Assembly (NCBI GenBank): GCA_014192625.1
Contig: BJHM01000005.1
Location: forward strand, 1 to 64,000
Length of the DNA: 64,000 nucleotides
Origin: Planctomycetota bacterium
GTDB lineage: Bacteria; Planctomycetota; UBA1135; UBA2386
Direction: 5' to 3'
Shown: positions 44,089 to 52,147 of the stretch, piece by piece
Numbering within the stretch: the stretch's first letter is position 1
Layout of the letters: every line of letters starts with the position of its first letter
The notes under the pieces: model-generated
The model's input: only the letters and a program-made list of their open reading frames with translations
What the model was told of the DNA's origin: nothing
Database searches by the model: none
Translations under genes and position numbers: made by a program

Positions 44089-45186
44089 TCAGCTCCAGTC
44101 CTTGCGATAGCGCAGCACGCTGTCGCGCACCTTGCGGAACACCGCCGTCGTCGCGCGCACATCATGCGCGTTGTATTCCGCGATTTTTAGGATCTCGCCG
44201 CGCGCGTATGCAGGCGCGACCATCGAGCCATCCATCTCGCCCTTGGGGCTCTCGATGCCAAGCGCCCAACAAATCACGTCGAGCTTGCCCGGCCCCTTGT
44301 CGCGCTGATTGAGCAACTCAATCAGGTCGAGGTGCGGCTTTAGTGAAAAGCGCTGCGACAATAGATCGCACCTGGCGGGGATGCCATGAATCATGCTGCG
44401 CGTGGCAAGGAACGGAATGTCGAAGTTGCGACCGTTGAAGGTGACGACCACTTCTGCCTTGCTTGCGAGCGCCCAGAACGCGGCGAGCAGTTCGGGCTCG
44501 CTCATCAGTCGCAGCCACGGCGGCACGGGGTCGATCAGGGCGCCTTCGGGCGGCACGGCGAGCACGGTGATGTCTTCTTGGCCTGGCTCCGCGTCGCCAT
44601 CGCCGATGGCTAGCGAGACGACCTTGCCAAACAGCGGCGACAGGCCCATCGCCATGCCAATCCGCGCTTCGATGATGTCTTTGCCGGCACCAGGTTCTTT
44701 GCGCTGAGCGAATTGCGTCAGTGCCTCTGCCACGCTCTCCGGCATTGCCGTGCGGTCGTGCGCTGGCACGGTCTCGATGTCGATGACCAGCGTGCGGCAC
44801 ACTAGGTCTTCGACAGCCGAGAGGGCCGGATCGACGATCTGCCCCAGATCAAAGCCTTCATCGCCTGGCAGCACTGGCCGTAGGTTCTCGATGATCAGTT
44901 GCGGCTTGCCCCTGTAGGACTTCACCATGCCGCGCAGTTTGACCGTTTGATTGGGCACTGCCGCCTTCGCCGCCTGCAGCGCCTTAGTACTGTCGCTCCA
45001 GATTTTGCCCTCGAACATAGCCGAGAGGTCGACCAGTTCGAGCACGAGGTAGGGCTGGCCCTGGTTCGTTGTCAGTTCGCGGACGGAACGCAGCTGCGCG
45101 AACACATCCCATGGGTGCTCCGCGTCCGTCAACGCGGCAAGGTTGGGAGCGAGCGGGATGTGTTGTTGCGCTTCTTCGCCTTGCAT
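44089..45186 (-). CDS. PolB-type 3'-5' exonuclease with N-terminal OB fold
   Basis: 365 residues. An OB-like fold occupies about residues 25-115 (YLVLELVDLSAMFEGKIWSD, TVKLRGMVKSYRGKPQLIIE), as in nucleic-acid-binding anchors. The second part is the PolB-type DnaQ-like nuclease: VIDIETVPAHD with the catalytic Asp/Glu, VVTFNGRNFDIPFL with Asp, HLDLIELL, and YNAHDVRAT with the last Asp and His-like turn (Exo III/IV order). The enzyme would degrade single strands or repair intermediates. It stands 3 bp downstream of the aminotransferase gene and overlaps the HEAT-like gene, one transcript. Confidence 0.88.
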   Translation of the reverse strand: MQGEEAQQHIPLAPNLAALTDAEHPWDVFAQLRSVRELTTNQGQPYLVLELVDLSAMFEGKIWSDSTKALQAAKAAVPNQTVKLRGMVKSYRGKPQLIIENLRPVLPGDEGFDLGQIVDPALSAVEDLVCRTLVIDIETVPAHDRTAMPESVAEALTQFAQRKEPGAGKDIIEARIGMAMGLSPLFGKVVSLAIGDGDAEPGQEDITVLAVPPEGALIDPVPPWLRLMSEPELLAAFWALASKAEVVVTFNGRNFDIPFLATRSMIHGIPARCDLLSQRFSLKPHLDLIELLNQRDKGPGKLDVICWALGIESPKGEMDGSMVAPAYARGEILKIAEYNAHDVRATTAVFRKVRDSVLRYRKDWS

Positions 45187-45189
45187 TGT

Positions 45190-46374
45190 TTAGCTCCGCA
45201 CGAACGCGGCGAGCCGCGTCATAGCCTTTTTTAGATCGGGCATCGCGGCGGCGTAGCTCAGCCGGATGAAGTTTGGAATGCCAAATGCGCTGCCGGGGAC
45301 CGTTGCGAGATGGTGTTCATCGAGCAGCAGTTCGGCGATCTGCAGGTCACTCTGCTGGCGTTTTGCACACAGTTGTCGAGCATCGACCAGCGCATAAAAC
45401 GCACCGCGTGGCGGCGTGAGCTTCAACCCGGGCAGTTGGTTGATTTCTTGTACAAGGAACTGCCTGCGCTGATCGAGATCGACCAGCCTTCGTGCCACTT
45501 CGTCAAACGGTGCCTCGGCGCATGCGGTCCGCGCCGCCTCTTGGCTGATGGTGCAGGGGTTGCCGAGCACCTGACTTTGGATGCGGCCGGCGGCTTCGAT
45601 CACCGCTTTGCTACCGGCAAGGAAGCCGATGCGCCATCCGGTCAGAGTGTGACTTTTGGTAAAGCCGGTGACGACCAGCGTGCGTTCTTTGCCAAACGGC
45701 ACGGCCGCAGCCGAGACGTATTCTGCGCCGTCGTAGCGCAGCATTGCGTAGATCTCATCCGAGACGATCCATAGGTCGTGTGCTGCTGCGATCCGCACGA
45801 TCGCTTCGATTTGTGCGCGTGTCGCAACGGCACCACTCGGGTTGTTTGGATAGTTGAGGATGATGCCCTTGGCATTGTGGGTCACCACCGCGCGCTCGAT
45901 CGCCGCTGCGTCGTGCACAAAGCCCTGGTCGGGCACGGCCTCGATGATCACCGGCACGCCGCCTGCCATGTGAACGAGGGCGGGATAGGAGACCCAATAT
46001 GGCGCCAACACGATCACCCGGTCGCCAGCTTCGATGATCGTGCTCATTGCCATGTGCAAGGCGGGCTTTGCACCGGCTGTGCACATCACCTCGTCAGTGC
46101 CGTAGCACAGGCCGAACGCCGCCTTGAGCCATGCCGAACCCGCAGCACGCAACTCAGGAGTGCCGCTGGTGGCGGTGTAGCGGTAGCGGCCTTCTCGAAT
46201 GGCCTTGATCCCAGCCTCAGCGATGTTGGCGGGGGTTGGAAAGTCTGGCTCGCCAGCGCCGAGCGACACCACGTCGCGACCAGCCTTCTTCAGAGCGAGC
46301 GCTCGAGCGGCGATCGAGAGGGTTACAGATTCCTCGATGAGGCGAGTTCGCGAACTCGGAACTGGGGCTGCCAT
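45190..46374 (-). CDS. Class I aminotransferase (aspartate aminotransferase-like)
   Basis: PLP enzyme, 394 residues from ATG at 46374 (MAAPVPSSRT). Conserved parts are SLGAGEPDFPTP near 37-48, NYPNNPSGAV, SDEIYAMLRYDGAE, and GFTKSHTLTGWRIGFLAG with the PLP-lysine. The C-terminal FIRLSYA holds the substrate Arg. The pattern fits subgroup I-beta/gamma enzymes, usually aspartate or aromatic aminotransferases; exact substrate not assignable. First gene of the transcript with the exonuclease (3 bp gap). Confidence 0.93.
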   Translation of the reverse strand: MAAPVPSSRTRLIEESVTLSIAARALALKKAGRDVVSLGAGEPDFPTPANIAEAGIKAIREGRYRYTATSGTPELRAAGSAWLKAAFGLCYGTDEVMCTAGAKPALHMAMSTIIEAGDRVIVLAPYWVSYPALVHMAGGVPVIIEAVPDQGFVHDAAAIERAVVTHNAKGIILNYPNNPSGAVATRAQIEAIVRIAAAHDLWIVSDEIYAMLRYDGAEYVSAAAVPFGKERTLVVTGFTKSHTLTGWRIGFLAGSKAVIEAAGRIQSQVLGNPCTISQEAARTACAEAPFDEVARRLVDLDQRRQFLVQEINQLPGLKLTPPRGAFYALVDARQLCAKRQQSDLQIAELLLDEHHLATVPGSAFGIPNFIRLSYAAAMPDLKKAMTRLAAFVRS

Positions 46375-46503
46375 CGTGGCGAGTAGAGCAATGGCGCAGG
46401 GCGAAGGCAAAGGGCGGTTGCTTGGGGTCGGAAGATCGAGCGGCCAGCTGCGTCGAAGCTTGCTTCGGTATAGCTCGGTGCGCCGTTACTCTTGAAGCCA
46501 ACG

Positions 46504-48639
46504 ATGAAGCAATACAAGTCAAAGCCGCGCAGGATCTGGCGAACCCTCGGGATCTCGTTCGTCGTGCTGGTCTCGCTGCTGATGTTGGCGGTGGTAGCCC
46601 TGGTGTTCAACCCACTCGAAGGCTCACTGCGCGACGTGCCCGACGTGGTGCCGCGCGAGGTGGACTTCTTCCTGCGCAAGCGCAACCTGATCGCCGATTT
46701 CGCCGATGAGAAAGGCCGCTTTCAACTGCAGAAAGATGAGCTGCCAGCGCCCGCGTTTTGGCAGGCGCTGGTCGAGTCGGATGGCTTCACCGAGCTTCGC
46801 AAAGGGCCGGTAGCAAGCGACCTCACGCGCAGTTGTGTGCCAGTGCTGGTGCAGGCCCGTGATGCGCTGCTGAAAGTGCAGCAGGACAGCAATGGGATGA
46901 TCGATCTCGCGCGCGACCTCGCCAGTCAGGAGATGGTGATTGCGGGCTATTACGAGGACAAGACCAAGCAGCCGTTTCAGCCACTGCAGCAGCCATGGTG
47001 GTGTCTCTATGCGCGCATCAGTTGGCGCGTCCGTTTTGGCTGGGGCCTTGCGTGCTGGTCGATCGTGCAGAGCCAGTTGCGCTCGCAAGGGCTCGATGTG
47101 CAGGCCGAGGGTGAGATTTTGGTGATTCGAGGCAATGGCATCCAAGGCTCGATTTACGCGGCGCGGCGGCTCGATTGTCTGATGCTTGCCAACAACAAAT
47201 ACATCCTCGAACAGTCGTTGCGGCTCGTCGATGGCAATGATCAGGAGCAGCCGTTTGGCCAGTCCGCACGCTACGCCGATGGCGTGACGCATCCGATCGA
47301 GCGCTGGAGTGACGTCAATACCGACTTCGGTGCCAACGCTGTCGAGTTCAGCCTCGCGCCCAACACTGTCGACCCGTTTCGGCGGTTCTCGATGGCATGG
47401 CCAAACGAAGCCAACAAAGACAGCATGAACGAGCGCGTGCTCGCGAGCTTTCTAAAGCTGGCGGGCTGGAACAGCATCACGGGCGCGTTCCTGTTTGAGC
47501 CGCAGCGGCTCTCGGTGCTTGGCGAGGTGGTCCTAAACAGTCACATGCACACGAAGTTTCAGCAGAGCTTCTACAAGGCGGAGAAGCAGGCGCGCAGTGA
47601 ATGGCTTGATCCATTCTTGCGCATGGTGCCGGATACCGCGTGTGCTGCAGCGGCCTTGCGAATGCCAGTGGGCGAGTTTTTGCGGGCAATGAATGGGGCG
47701 CTGCAAGCCAGCGAGAAGTCGCTGCTGAACGACGCGCTGCGCAATTGCACGCTGCAAAAGCAGCAACTTGTCGACAGCACGGAACTGATCGAAAAGCTCT
47801 CGATTGCGTTCTTGCCGCGCGCTGGCTTCGTGTTCCGCCGCAACGTGCCGGACAAGTCGATCAACCCTGAGACCAAGCAGCAGTGGATCCCAGATCCAAT
47901 CCCATCGCCGATGCCGCAAATCGCGTGGATCTTCTGGCTGCGGCCAGGGCAGCGCGCGATCGCCGAGGACTTTGTCGACATGCTGAGTCGGCATGCCAGC
48001 GTGTTCCGGTTCTCGCCACTGCATCTCAAAGTCGACGGCTTGCCTGAGCCGGTCACGGAGTTCGTCAATCCGCAGATCCCAGGCACCGGCGAGCTGGCGA
48101 TGATCGTGTTCAACGATTTTATGGTCATGTCCAACAGCGGCCCATTGGTGAAGGACATCCTGCGCACGCGCTACAGCTACGGCCAGCTGCGGCCGTTGAT
48201 TCAAAATGAGGCCTACCAGAGCATCGAGCGCGAGTTGCCGCGCGAGCTGAACGGCTTCGTTTGGTTGAACGGCAGCAACTTGATCCCAGTGCTCGATGAC
48301 TATCGCAAAGCGAGCCAGGTCGAGGATCGGGATCCGGATATGGGCTGGATGGTCGAGAACCGGGCCAACGCCGAGCGGATGGTCCTGCAGCAGACCTTCA
48401 CGCAGTACAAGAGTCTTGCGAGCATGCCGCAGCAGGTGCGCAACGGGGAGTTTGCTGACGCGGTGGCGCAGTATCTGCGCGAGCAGTGGGCTAAGGGCGC
48501 CGCTGGGATCAATTCGTCGGACCTGCCGGCGATCGATCAGTTGCGGGCCATGGCCACGATGTTCGACTCCACATACCTGCGGGTCGACTTGGAGAACAAC
48601 TACATCCGCTTTCAGGGCAAGGTCATCACCAAGTTCTGA
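46504..48639 (+). CDS. Large protein with N-terminal membrane anchor, function unknown
   Basis: 711 residues from ATG at 46504; a TTG four codons earlier also opens the frame. It begins MKQYKSKPRRIWRTLGISFV followed by a transmembrane helix (VVLVSLLMLAVVALVF), then an extracytoplasmic body. Segments such as VPREVDFFLRKRNLIADF and RISWRVRFGWGLACWSIVQS suggest an alpha/beta fold; WIFWLRPGQRAIAEDFVDML and GELAMIVFNDFMVMSN appear towards the middle of the C-terminal half. I recognise no family. The periplasmic location implies an envelope role. The gene is isolated, followed by the 13-bp repeat and tRNA-Leu. Confidence 0.8.
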   Translation: MKQYKSKPRRIWRTLGISFVVLVSLLMLAVVALVFNPLEGSLRDVPDVVPREVDFFLRKRNLIADFADEKGRFQLQKDELPAPAFWQALVESDGFTELRKGPVASDLTRSCVPVLVQARDALLKVQQDSNGMIDLARDLASQEMVIAGYYEDKTKQPFQPLQQPWWCLYARISWRVRFGWGLACWSIVQSQLRSQGLDVQAEGEILVIRGNGIQGSIYAARRLDCLMLANNKYILEQSLRLVDGNDQEQPFGQSARYADGVTHPIERWSDVNTDFGANAVEFSLAPNTVDPFRRFSMAWPNEANKDSMNERVLASFLKLAGWNSITGAFLFEPQRLSVLGEVVLNSHMHTKFQQSFYKAEKQARSEWLDPFLRMVPDTACAAAALRMPVGEFLRAMNGALQASEKSLLNDALRNCTLQKQQLVDSTELIEKLSIAFLPRAGFVFRRNVPDKSINPETKQQWIPDPIPSPMPQIAWIFWLRPGQRAIAEDFVDMLSRHASVFRFSPLHLKVDGLPEPVTEFVNPQIPGTGELAMIVFNDFMVMSNSGPLVKDILRTRYSYGQLRPLIQNEAYQSIERELPRELNGFVWLNGSNLIPVLDDYRKASQVEDRDPDMGWMVENRANAERMVLQQTFTQYKSLASMPQQVRNGEFADAVAQYLREQWAKGAAGINSSDLPAIDQLRAMATMFDSTYLRVDLENNYIRFQGKVITKF

Positions 48640-48660
48640 CCCGCCGCTTTGCGCTGCCAC

Positions 48661-48699
48661 CGCGGGGTTTCATCGCGGGGTTTCATCGCGGGGTGCCAC
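48661..48699. repeat. 13-bp direct repeat, 3 copies
   Basis: cgcggggtttcat twice (48661-48686) followed by cgcggggtgccac (48687-48699). The last copy ends in the same gccac found just before the first. Located between the preceding gene and tRNA-Leu. Confidence 0.9.
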
Positions 48700-48773
48700 C
48701 GAGCGCGGGCGTTGTGCGGAAGAAAACTTCCCCGCCAGCTGCGAACGGCCGAAGCCGGCGCAGCGGCGGAGAG

Positions 48774-48862
48774 TGGTGCCCAGGACAGGAATTGAACCTG
48801 CATGCCCGGTAAAGGGCGCCAGCACCTCAAGCTGGTGCGTCTGCCAGTTTCGCCACCTGGGC
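48774..48862 (-). tRNA. tRNA-Leu, anticodon GAG, CCA encoded
   Basis: On the minus strand the sequence folds as a class II tRNA: acceptor GCCCAGG/CCTGGGC, D-arm region TGGCGAAACTGGCAGACGC, anticodon stem CCAGC/GCTGG with loop TTGAGGT (anticodon GAG), a long variable arm, and T-arm GCAGGTTCAATTCCTGT. The discriminator is A, followed by genomically encoded CCA (48774-48776). It decodes CUC and CUU. It overlaps no gene. Confidence 0.96.
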
Positions 48863-48968
48863 CTGTGAAGCGGTGGAACCATAGCGACCCCGATGCTCGT
48901 TGCAACCGGCACCTTGCACTGGCTGCCTGAGCCTCGTTCGCAACCTAGCGAAGCGCCCCAGCAAGGGG

Positions 48969-50261
48969 TCAGAGCAACGCGTGATCGGCATCGCCGAAAC
49001 GGTTTGTTGCTACCCCGAATTTTTGCAGCATCCCGAGCCAGAGGCTGCACACCGGCGTATCGGTTGGCGACGCGATGAGCCGGCCGGACTCGATTGCGCC
49101 CCCGGCCCTTCCGGCCAGCAGAATCGGCAGATCGTGCGGGTCATGCGCGTTGCCGTCCCGCATCGCGGCAGCGAGCACGATCATCGAGTTGTCGAGCAGC
49201 GATGTGCCGCCTTCTTCGTGGGCGGCAAGCTTGTCGAGCAAGGCCGCGTATTGCTCGACGTGCCATCGGTTGATGCGTCGATAGGCATCCTGCTTTTCAG
49301 GCTTGCCTTCGTGATGCGAAAAATCATGGAAGCCGCCGCTGCAGCCTTCGACAAATGAGAAGTCGCGGCCGGAAACCTCATTGGCCAGCAAGAACGTGAC
49401 GATGCGAGTCGTGTCGGTGGCGAATGCGAGTGCGATGAGGTCGGTCATCAACGCAACATGGTCGGCGTAGTTTGCAGGCACGCCTTTTTGAGGCGCGTCT
49501 GCCGCAGTCAACGATTGGCGTGGTGCTAGCTCGGCGGCGGCGATGCGCAGTTCGAGCGCGCGCACGGACTCTTGATACTCGATGAGTTTTTCGCGATCAC
49601 GAACGCCGAGGTTCGCGGCAAGCCGGTCGGCATCGCGCTTCACGAGATCGAGCACGCTTTGGCGCGCGGGATCCGCGGCCATGGTGGTCGATCGAAACAT
49701 TCGGTCAAACAACAGTCGCGGCACGATTTCCTTCGTGATGGGCTGACTGTTTGCACCCCAGGCGATGTGGCCGCCGTACACCGTTGAGTAACCCATGTCC
49801 TCGACGGGGGTGATCGGATCGCAGCCGAGTTCGAGCGACGGCAGCAAGGTGCGACCGCCGAGCTGCTGTGCTGCGAACTGGTCCATCGAGATGCCGTTGG
49901 CTAGATCGCGGCCGCCGGTGCGGCGGATCTCCTGGCCGGTGAGCAGCGGCGCCACCTTGGCGTAGTGACCATCCCCGAGGAAACTCTGGCGATTGCACAG
50001 TCCGGTCAGCACCGACACATCGCGTATGCGCGGCGAGATCGGGGTGAGCGCAAAGGATGGCACATAGCCGCCGCCTTCTGTTGCCACGGGCTCCCACGCC
50101 TGCGGCAGCACGCCATTGGGTGTCACCAGAATGGCCATGCGAACCGGAGGCGCACGCAGCGCTCGCGGCAAGCGCTCCGCCACTGCTTCGAGCCACGGCA
50201 GCATCATCGTTGCGCCGGTGCCGCGCAAAAAAGCGCGTCGGCCAAATCGAGGCAGGGTCAT
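48969..50261 (-). CDS. DUF1552 family protein, Tat-exported
   Basis: 430 residues with a twin-arginine signal (MTLPRFGRRAFLRGTGATM). The body has conserved LVTPNGVLPQAW, GLCNRQSFLGDGHY and GISMDQFAAQQL features of DUF1552, a family common in Planctomycetota, Verrucomicrobiota and Myxococcota, almost always next to a DUF1587/1592 gene. The start overlaps the stop of that gene (ATGA at 50258-50261), so the two form a secretion-linked pair. Function of the family is not established; the fold resembles sulfatase/phosphatase-like proteins (inference). Confidence 0.92.
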   Translation of the reverse strand: MTLPRFGRRAFLRGTGATMMLPWLEAVAERLPRALRAPPVRMAILVTPNGVLPQAWEPVATEGGGYVPSFALTPISPRIRDVSVLTGLCNRQSFLGDGHYAKVAPLLTGQEIRRTGGRDLANGISMDQFAAQQLGGRTLLPSLELGCDPITPVEDMGYSTVYGGHIAWGANSQPITKEIVPRLLFDRMFRSTTMAADPARQSVLDLVKRDADRLAANLGVRDREKLIEYQESVRALELRIAAAELAPRQSLTAADAPQKGVPANYADHVALMTDLIALAFATDTTRIVTFLLANEVSGRDFSFVEGCSGGFHDFSHHEGKPEKQDAYRRINRWHVEQYAALLDKLAAHEEGGTSLLDNSMIVLAAAMRDGNAHDPHDLPILLAGRAGGAIESGRLIASPTDTPVCSLWLGMLQKFGVATNRFGDADHALL

Positions 50262-52069
50262 CGGCTGCCGCCTGGGTCGCGCAGTAAGAACAGCGGCGAT
50301 TCTACGAGTGCATCGAGCAGAGCGAGAAATCGGTAGTCGCCTTTTTCGGTGGCGACGACGATGCGCGCGATCTCAGGTTCGTCGTCACTAACCATCGGTC
50401 GGCCGATTGAGTAGACGAGCAGTTTCGTAACCATTGCGCGGGCAAAGTCGACCTTGCGCGCGAGCAGCGCATCCTTGAGGGCGATCGGGCCGTCGAGTTC
50501 CGTGCCGTCAGGCAGGGTTGCGCGCGCATCGACCGGCTTACCGTGAATCTCCGTGCGCCAGCCACCGAGCACGTCGTAGTTCTCCAGCGCAAAGCCAAGC
50601 GGATCAATCTGCGCGTGGCAGGCAGCACAGGCCCGATCACGGCGATGAAGTTCTAGCCGTTCGCGCAGCGACAGGTTGTCGGGTTGTTGGTCGTCGGCGG
50701 GCAGCACGCCAGCATTGGCAGGCGGCGGTGGTGTGGCGGCGTCGAGTAGTTGGTCGAGGATCCAGCGGCCGCGCAGCACAGGGCTCGTGCGCAATGCGTG
50801 CGAGGAAACCATCAGCACACTACTCATTCCCAGCAGGCCGCCGCGGCGGCGATCGGGTAGCGGCACCCTTACAAAGTCATTGCCCTGCACCGGCGGCAGG
50901 CCGTAGTGCTTGGCGAGGGTCTCGTTGGCAAAAGTGTGGTCGCAGTCGAGCAGCCACAAAACGCTGCCATCGTCGCGCGCGATCTCTGCAAACAGCTGCG
51001 CTGTTTCTTCGTAAAAAGCCACCCGCAGATTTGCGTTCCAGATCTGTGGATAGCGGCGGAAGTCGGCGGTCGCGGTCAGCACCTCCCGAAAGCGGAGCCA
51101 CTGCGCTGCGAAATTGTCGGCCAGCGCGCGACCACCGTTGTTCGCGATCAGTCGCCGCGTTTCCCTGTGCAAGACCGCGGGAGCGAGGATCGTGCCGTCG
51201 CGCGCGCATGCGAGCAGCGCATCGTCCGGCATTGAGGAGGAAAGAAAGTACGACAGTCGCACCGCGAGTTCGTGCGGTGTCAGTTGTGCCGGGTTTTTGC
51301 TCGTGCCGAGTTCGGCGCGGAACAGAAATGATGGCGACGCGAGGATCGAACGCAGTAGTGCTTGTTGTGCCAAAGCCGCGGTTAGGCCGCTCTGTAGCAG
51401 GTCATCGTGCAGCAGAACCCGCTCGGCCACTTCATCCGTAGTGACTGGGCGACGGAAGGCGCGCTCCATGAATGCCGCAAGCGATTCCGTCAGCGGTCGA
51501 GAGTCGTCGAACACCCGGGTGCGCGAGGCTTTCGTCGAGAGCATGTGTGCCGTGATGTCAGCAGCTGCGTCGAAGTACTTTTCAAACAGCATCGGCGTAA
51601 TGCGCATCACATCCCCAACGTTGTCAAAGCCGTAGCTGCGCGCGTCCTCGGGCAGCAGTTCTTTTGCGTCCCAGGTGATTCCGGTCAGGTCATGAATCGT
51701 GTGTTCGTACTCTGCACGCGAAAGTCTGCGCAGCGTTGCGATGCGCGCATCAGGCGGGGCCGGCACGAGGTGTGACAGCGCGGCGGCGAGTGCGAGCCGG
51801 TCGAGATCGCTCGGCACGATTGCTGCATCCAAAGGCGGCATCGTGCGCGACCGAACGCGCTGTAGTGCTGTGGCGACGCGCGCCTTGGCGGTCGCATCGA
51901 GGCTGACCGAAAATAGCGGCGCGATCTCAAAGCCCTGTTCGGCATCAGGTCCCGTATGGCACTTGCCGCAATGCTTAGCGACCAACACCGGGATCGCCGC
52001 AGGCTCGATTGGCGTTGCCTGCGCCATGCATGGCAGTGCCATGGTGATGGTGAGCAGCAGCTTCGTCAT
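50258..52069 (-). CDS. DUF1587/DUF1592/DUF1588/DUF1585 protein with N-terminal cytochrome-c-like motif
   Basis: 603 residues from ATG at 52069 with signal peptide MTKLLLTITMALPCMAQA. A haem c-binding KHCGKCHTG lies near residue 36, then RTLRRLSRAEYEHTIHDLTG (DUF1587), LRDxTG-like features, RVPLPDRRRGGLLGMSSVLM (DUF1588) and the C-terminal CHAQIDPLGFALENYD (DUF1585). These multi-domain proteins are a hallmark of Planctomycetota and relatives. Together with the DUF1552 protein they have been proposed to function in surface or periplasmic redox processes, without proof. First gene of the pair; promoter between 52069 and the M61 gene. Confidence 0.93.
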   Translation of the reverse strand: MTKLLLTITMALPCMAQATPIEPAAIPVLVAKHCGKCHTGPDAEQGFEIAPLFSVSLDATAKARVATALQRVRSRTMPPLDAAIVPSDLDRLALAAALSHLVPAPPDARIATLRRLSRAEYEHTIHDLTGITWDAKELLPEDARSYGFDNVGDVMRITPMLFEKYFDAAADITAHMLSTKASRTRVFDDSRPLTESLAAFMERAFRRPVTTDEVAERVLLHDDLLQSGLTAALAQQALLRSILASPSFLFRAELGTSKNPAQLTPHELAVRLSYFLSSSMPDDALLACARDGTILAPAVLHRETRRLIANNGGRALADNFAAQWLRFREVLTATADFRRYPQIWNANLRVAFYEETAQLFAEIARDDGSVLWLLDCDHTFANETLAKHYGLPPVQGNDFVRVPLPDRRRGGLLGMSSVLMVSSHALRTSPVLRGRWILDQLLDAATPPPPANAGVLPADDQQPDNLSLRERLELHRRDRACAACHAQIDPLGFALENYDVLGGWRTEIHGKPVDARATLPDGTELDGPIALKDALLARKVDFARAMVTKLLVYSIGRPMVSDDEPEIARIVVATEKGDYRFLALLDALVESPLFLLRDPGGSR

Positions 52070-52147
52070 AGTTACAGCGGGCACGCGCATCCAATGCTAC
52101 CGCACGGGCCGATCACCGTGCTGACTGGCGGCGCACAACTCAAAGCC

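Noticed and set aside
43453-45234. Plus-strand ORFs over the HEAT-like and exonuclease genes
   Set aside because: Their frames have no family features, whereas the minus-strand frames encode a conserved exonuclease and helical repeats.
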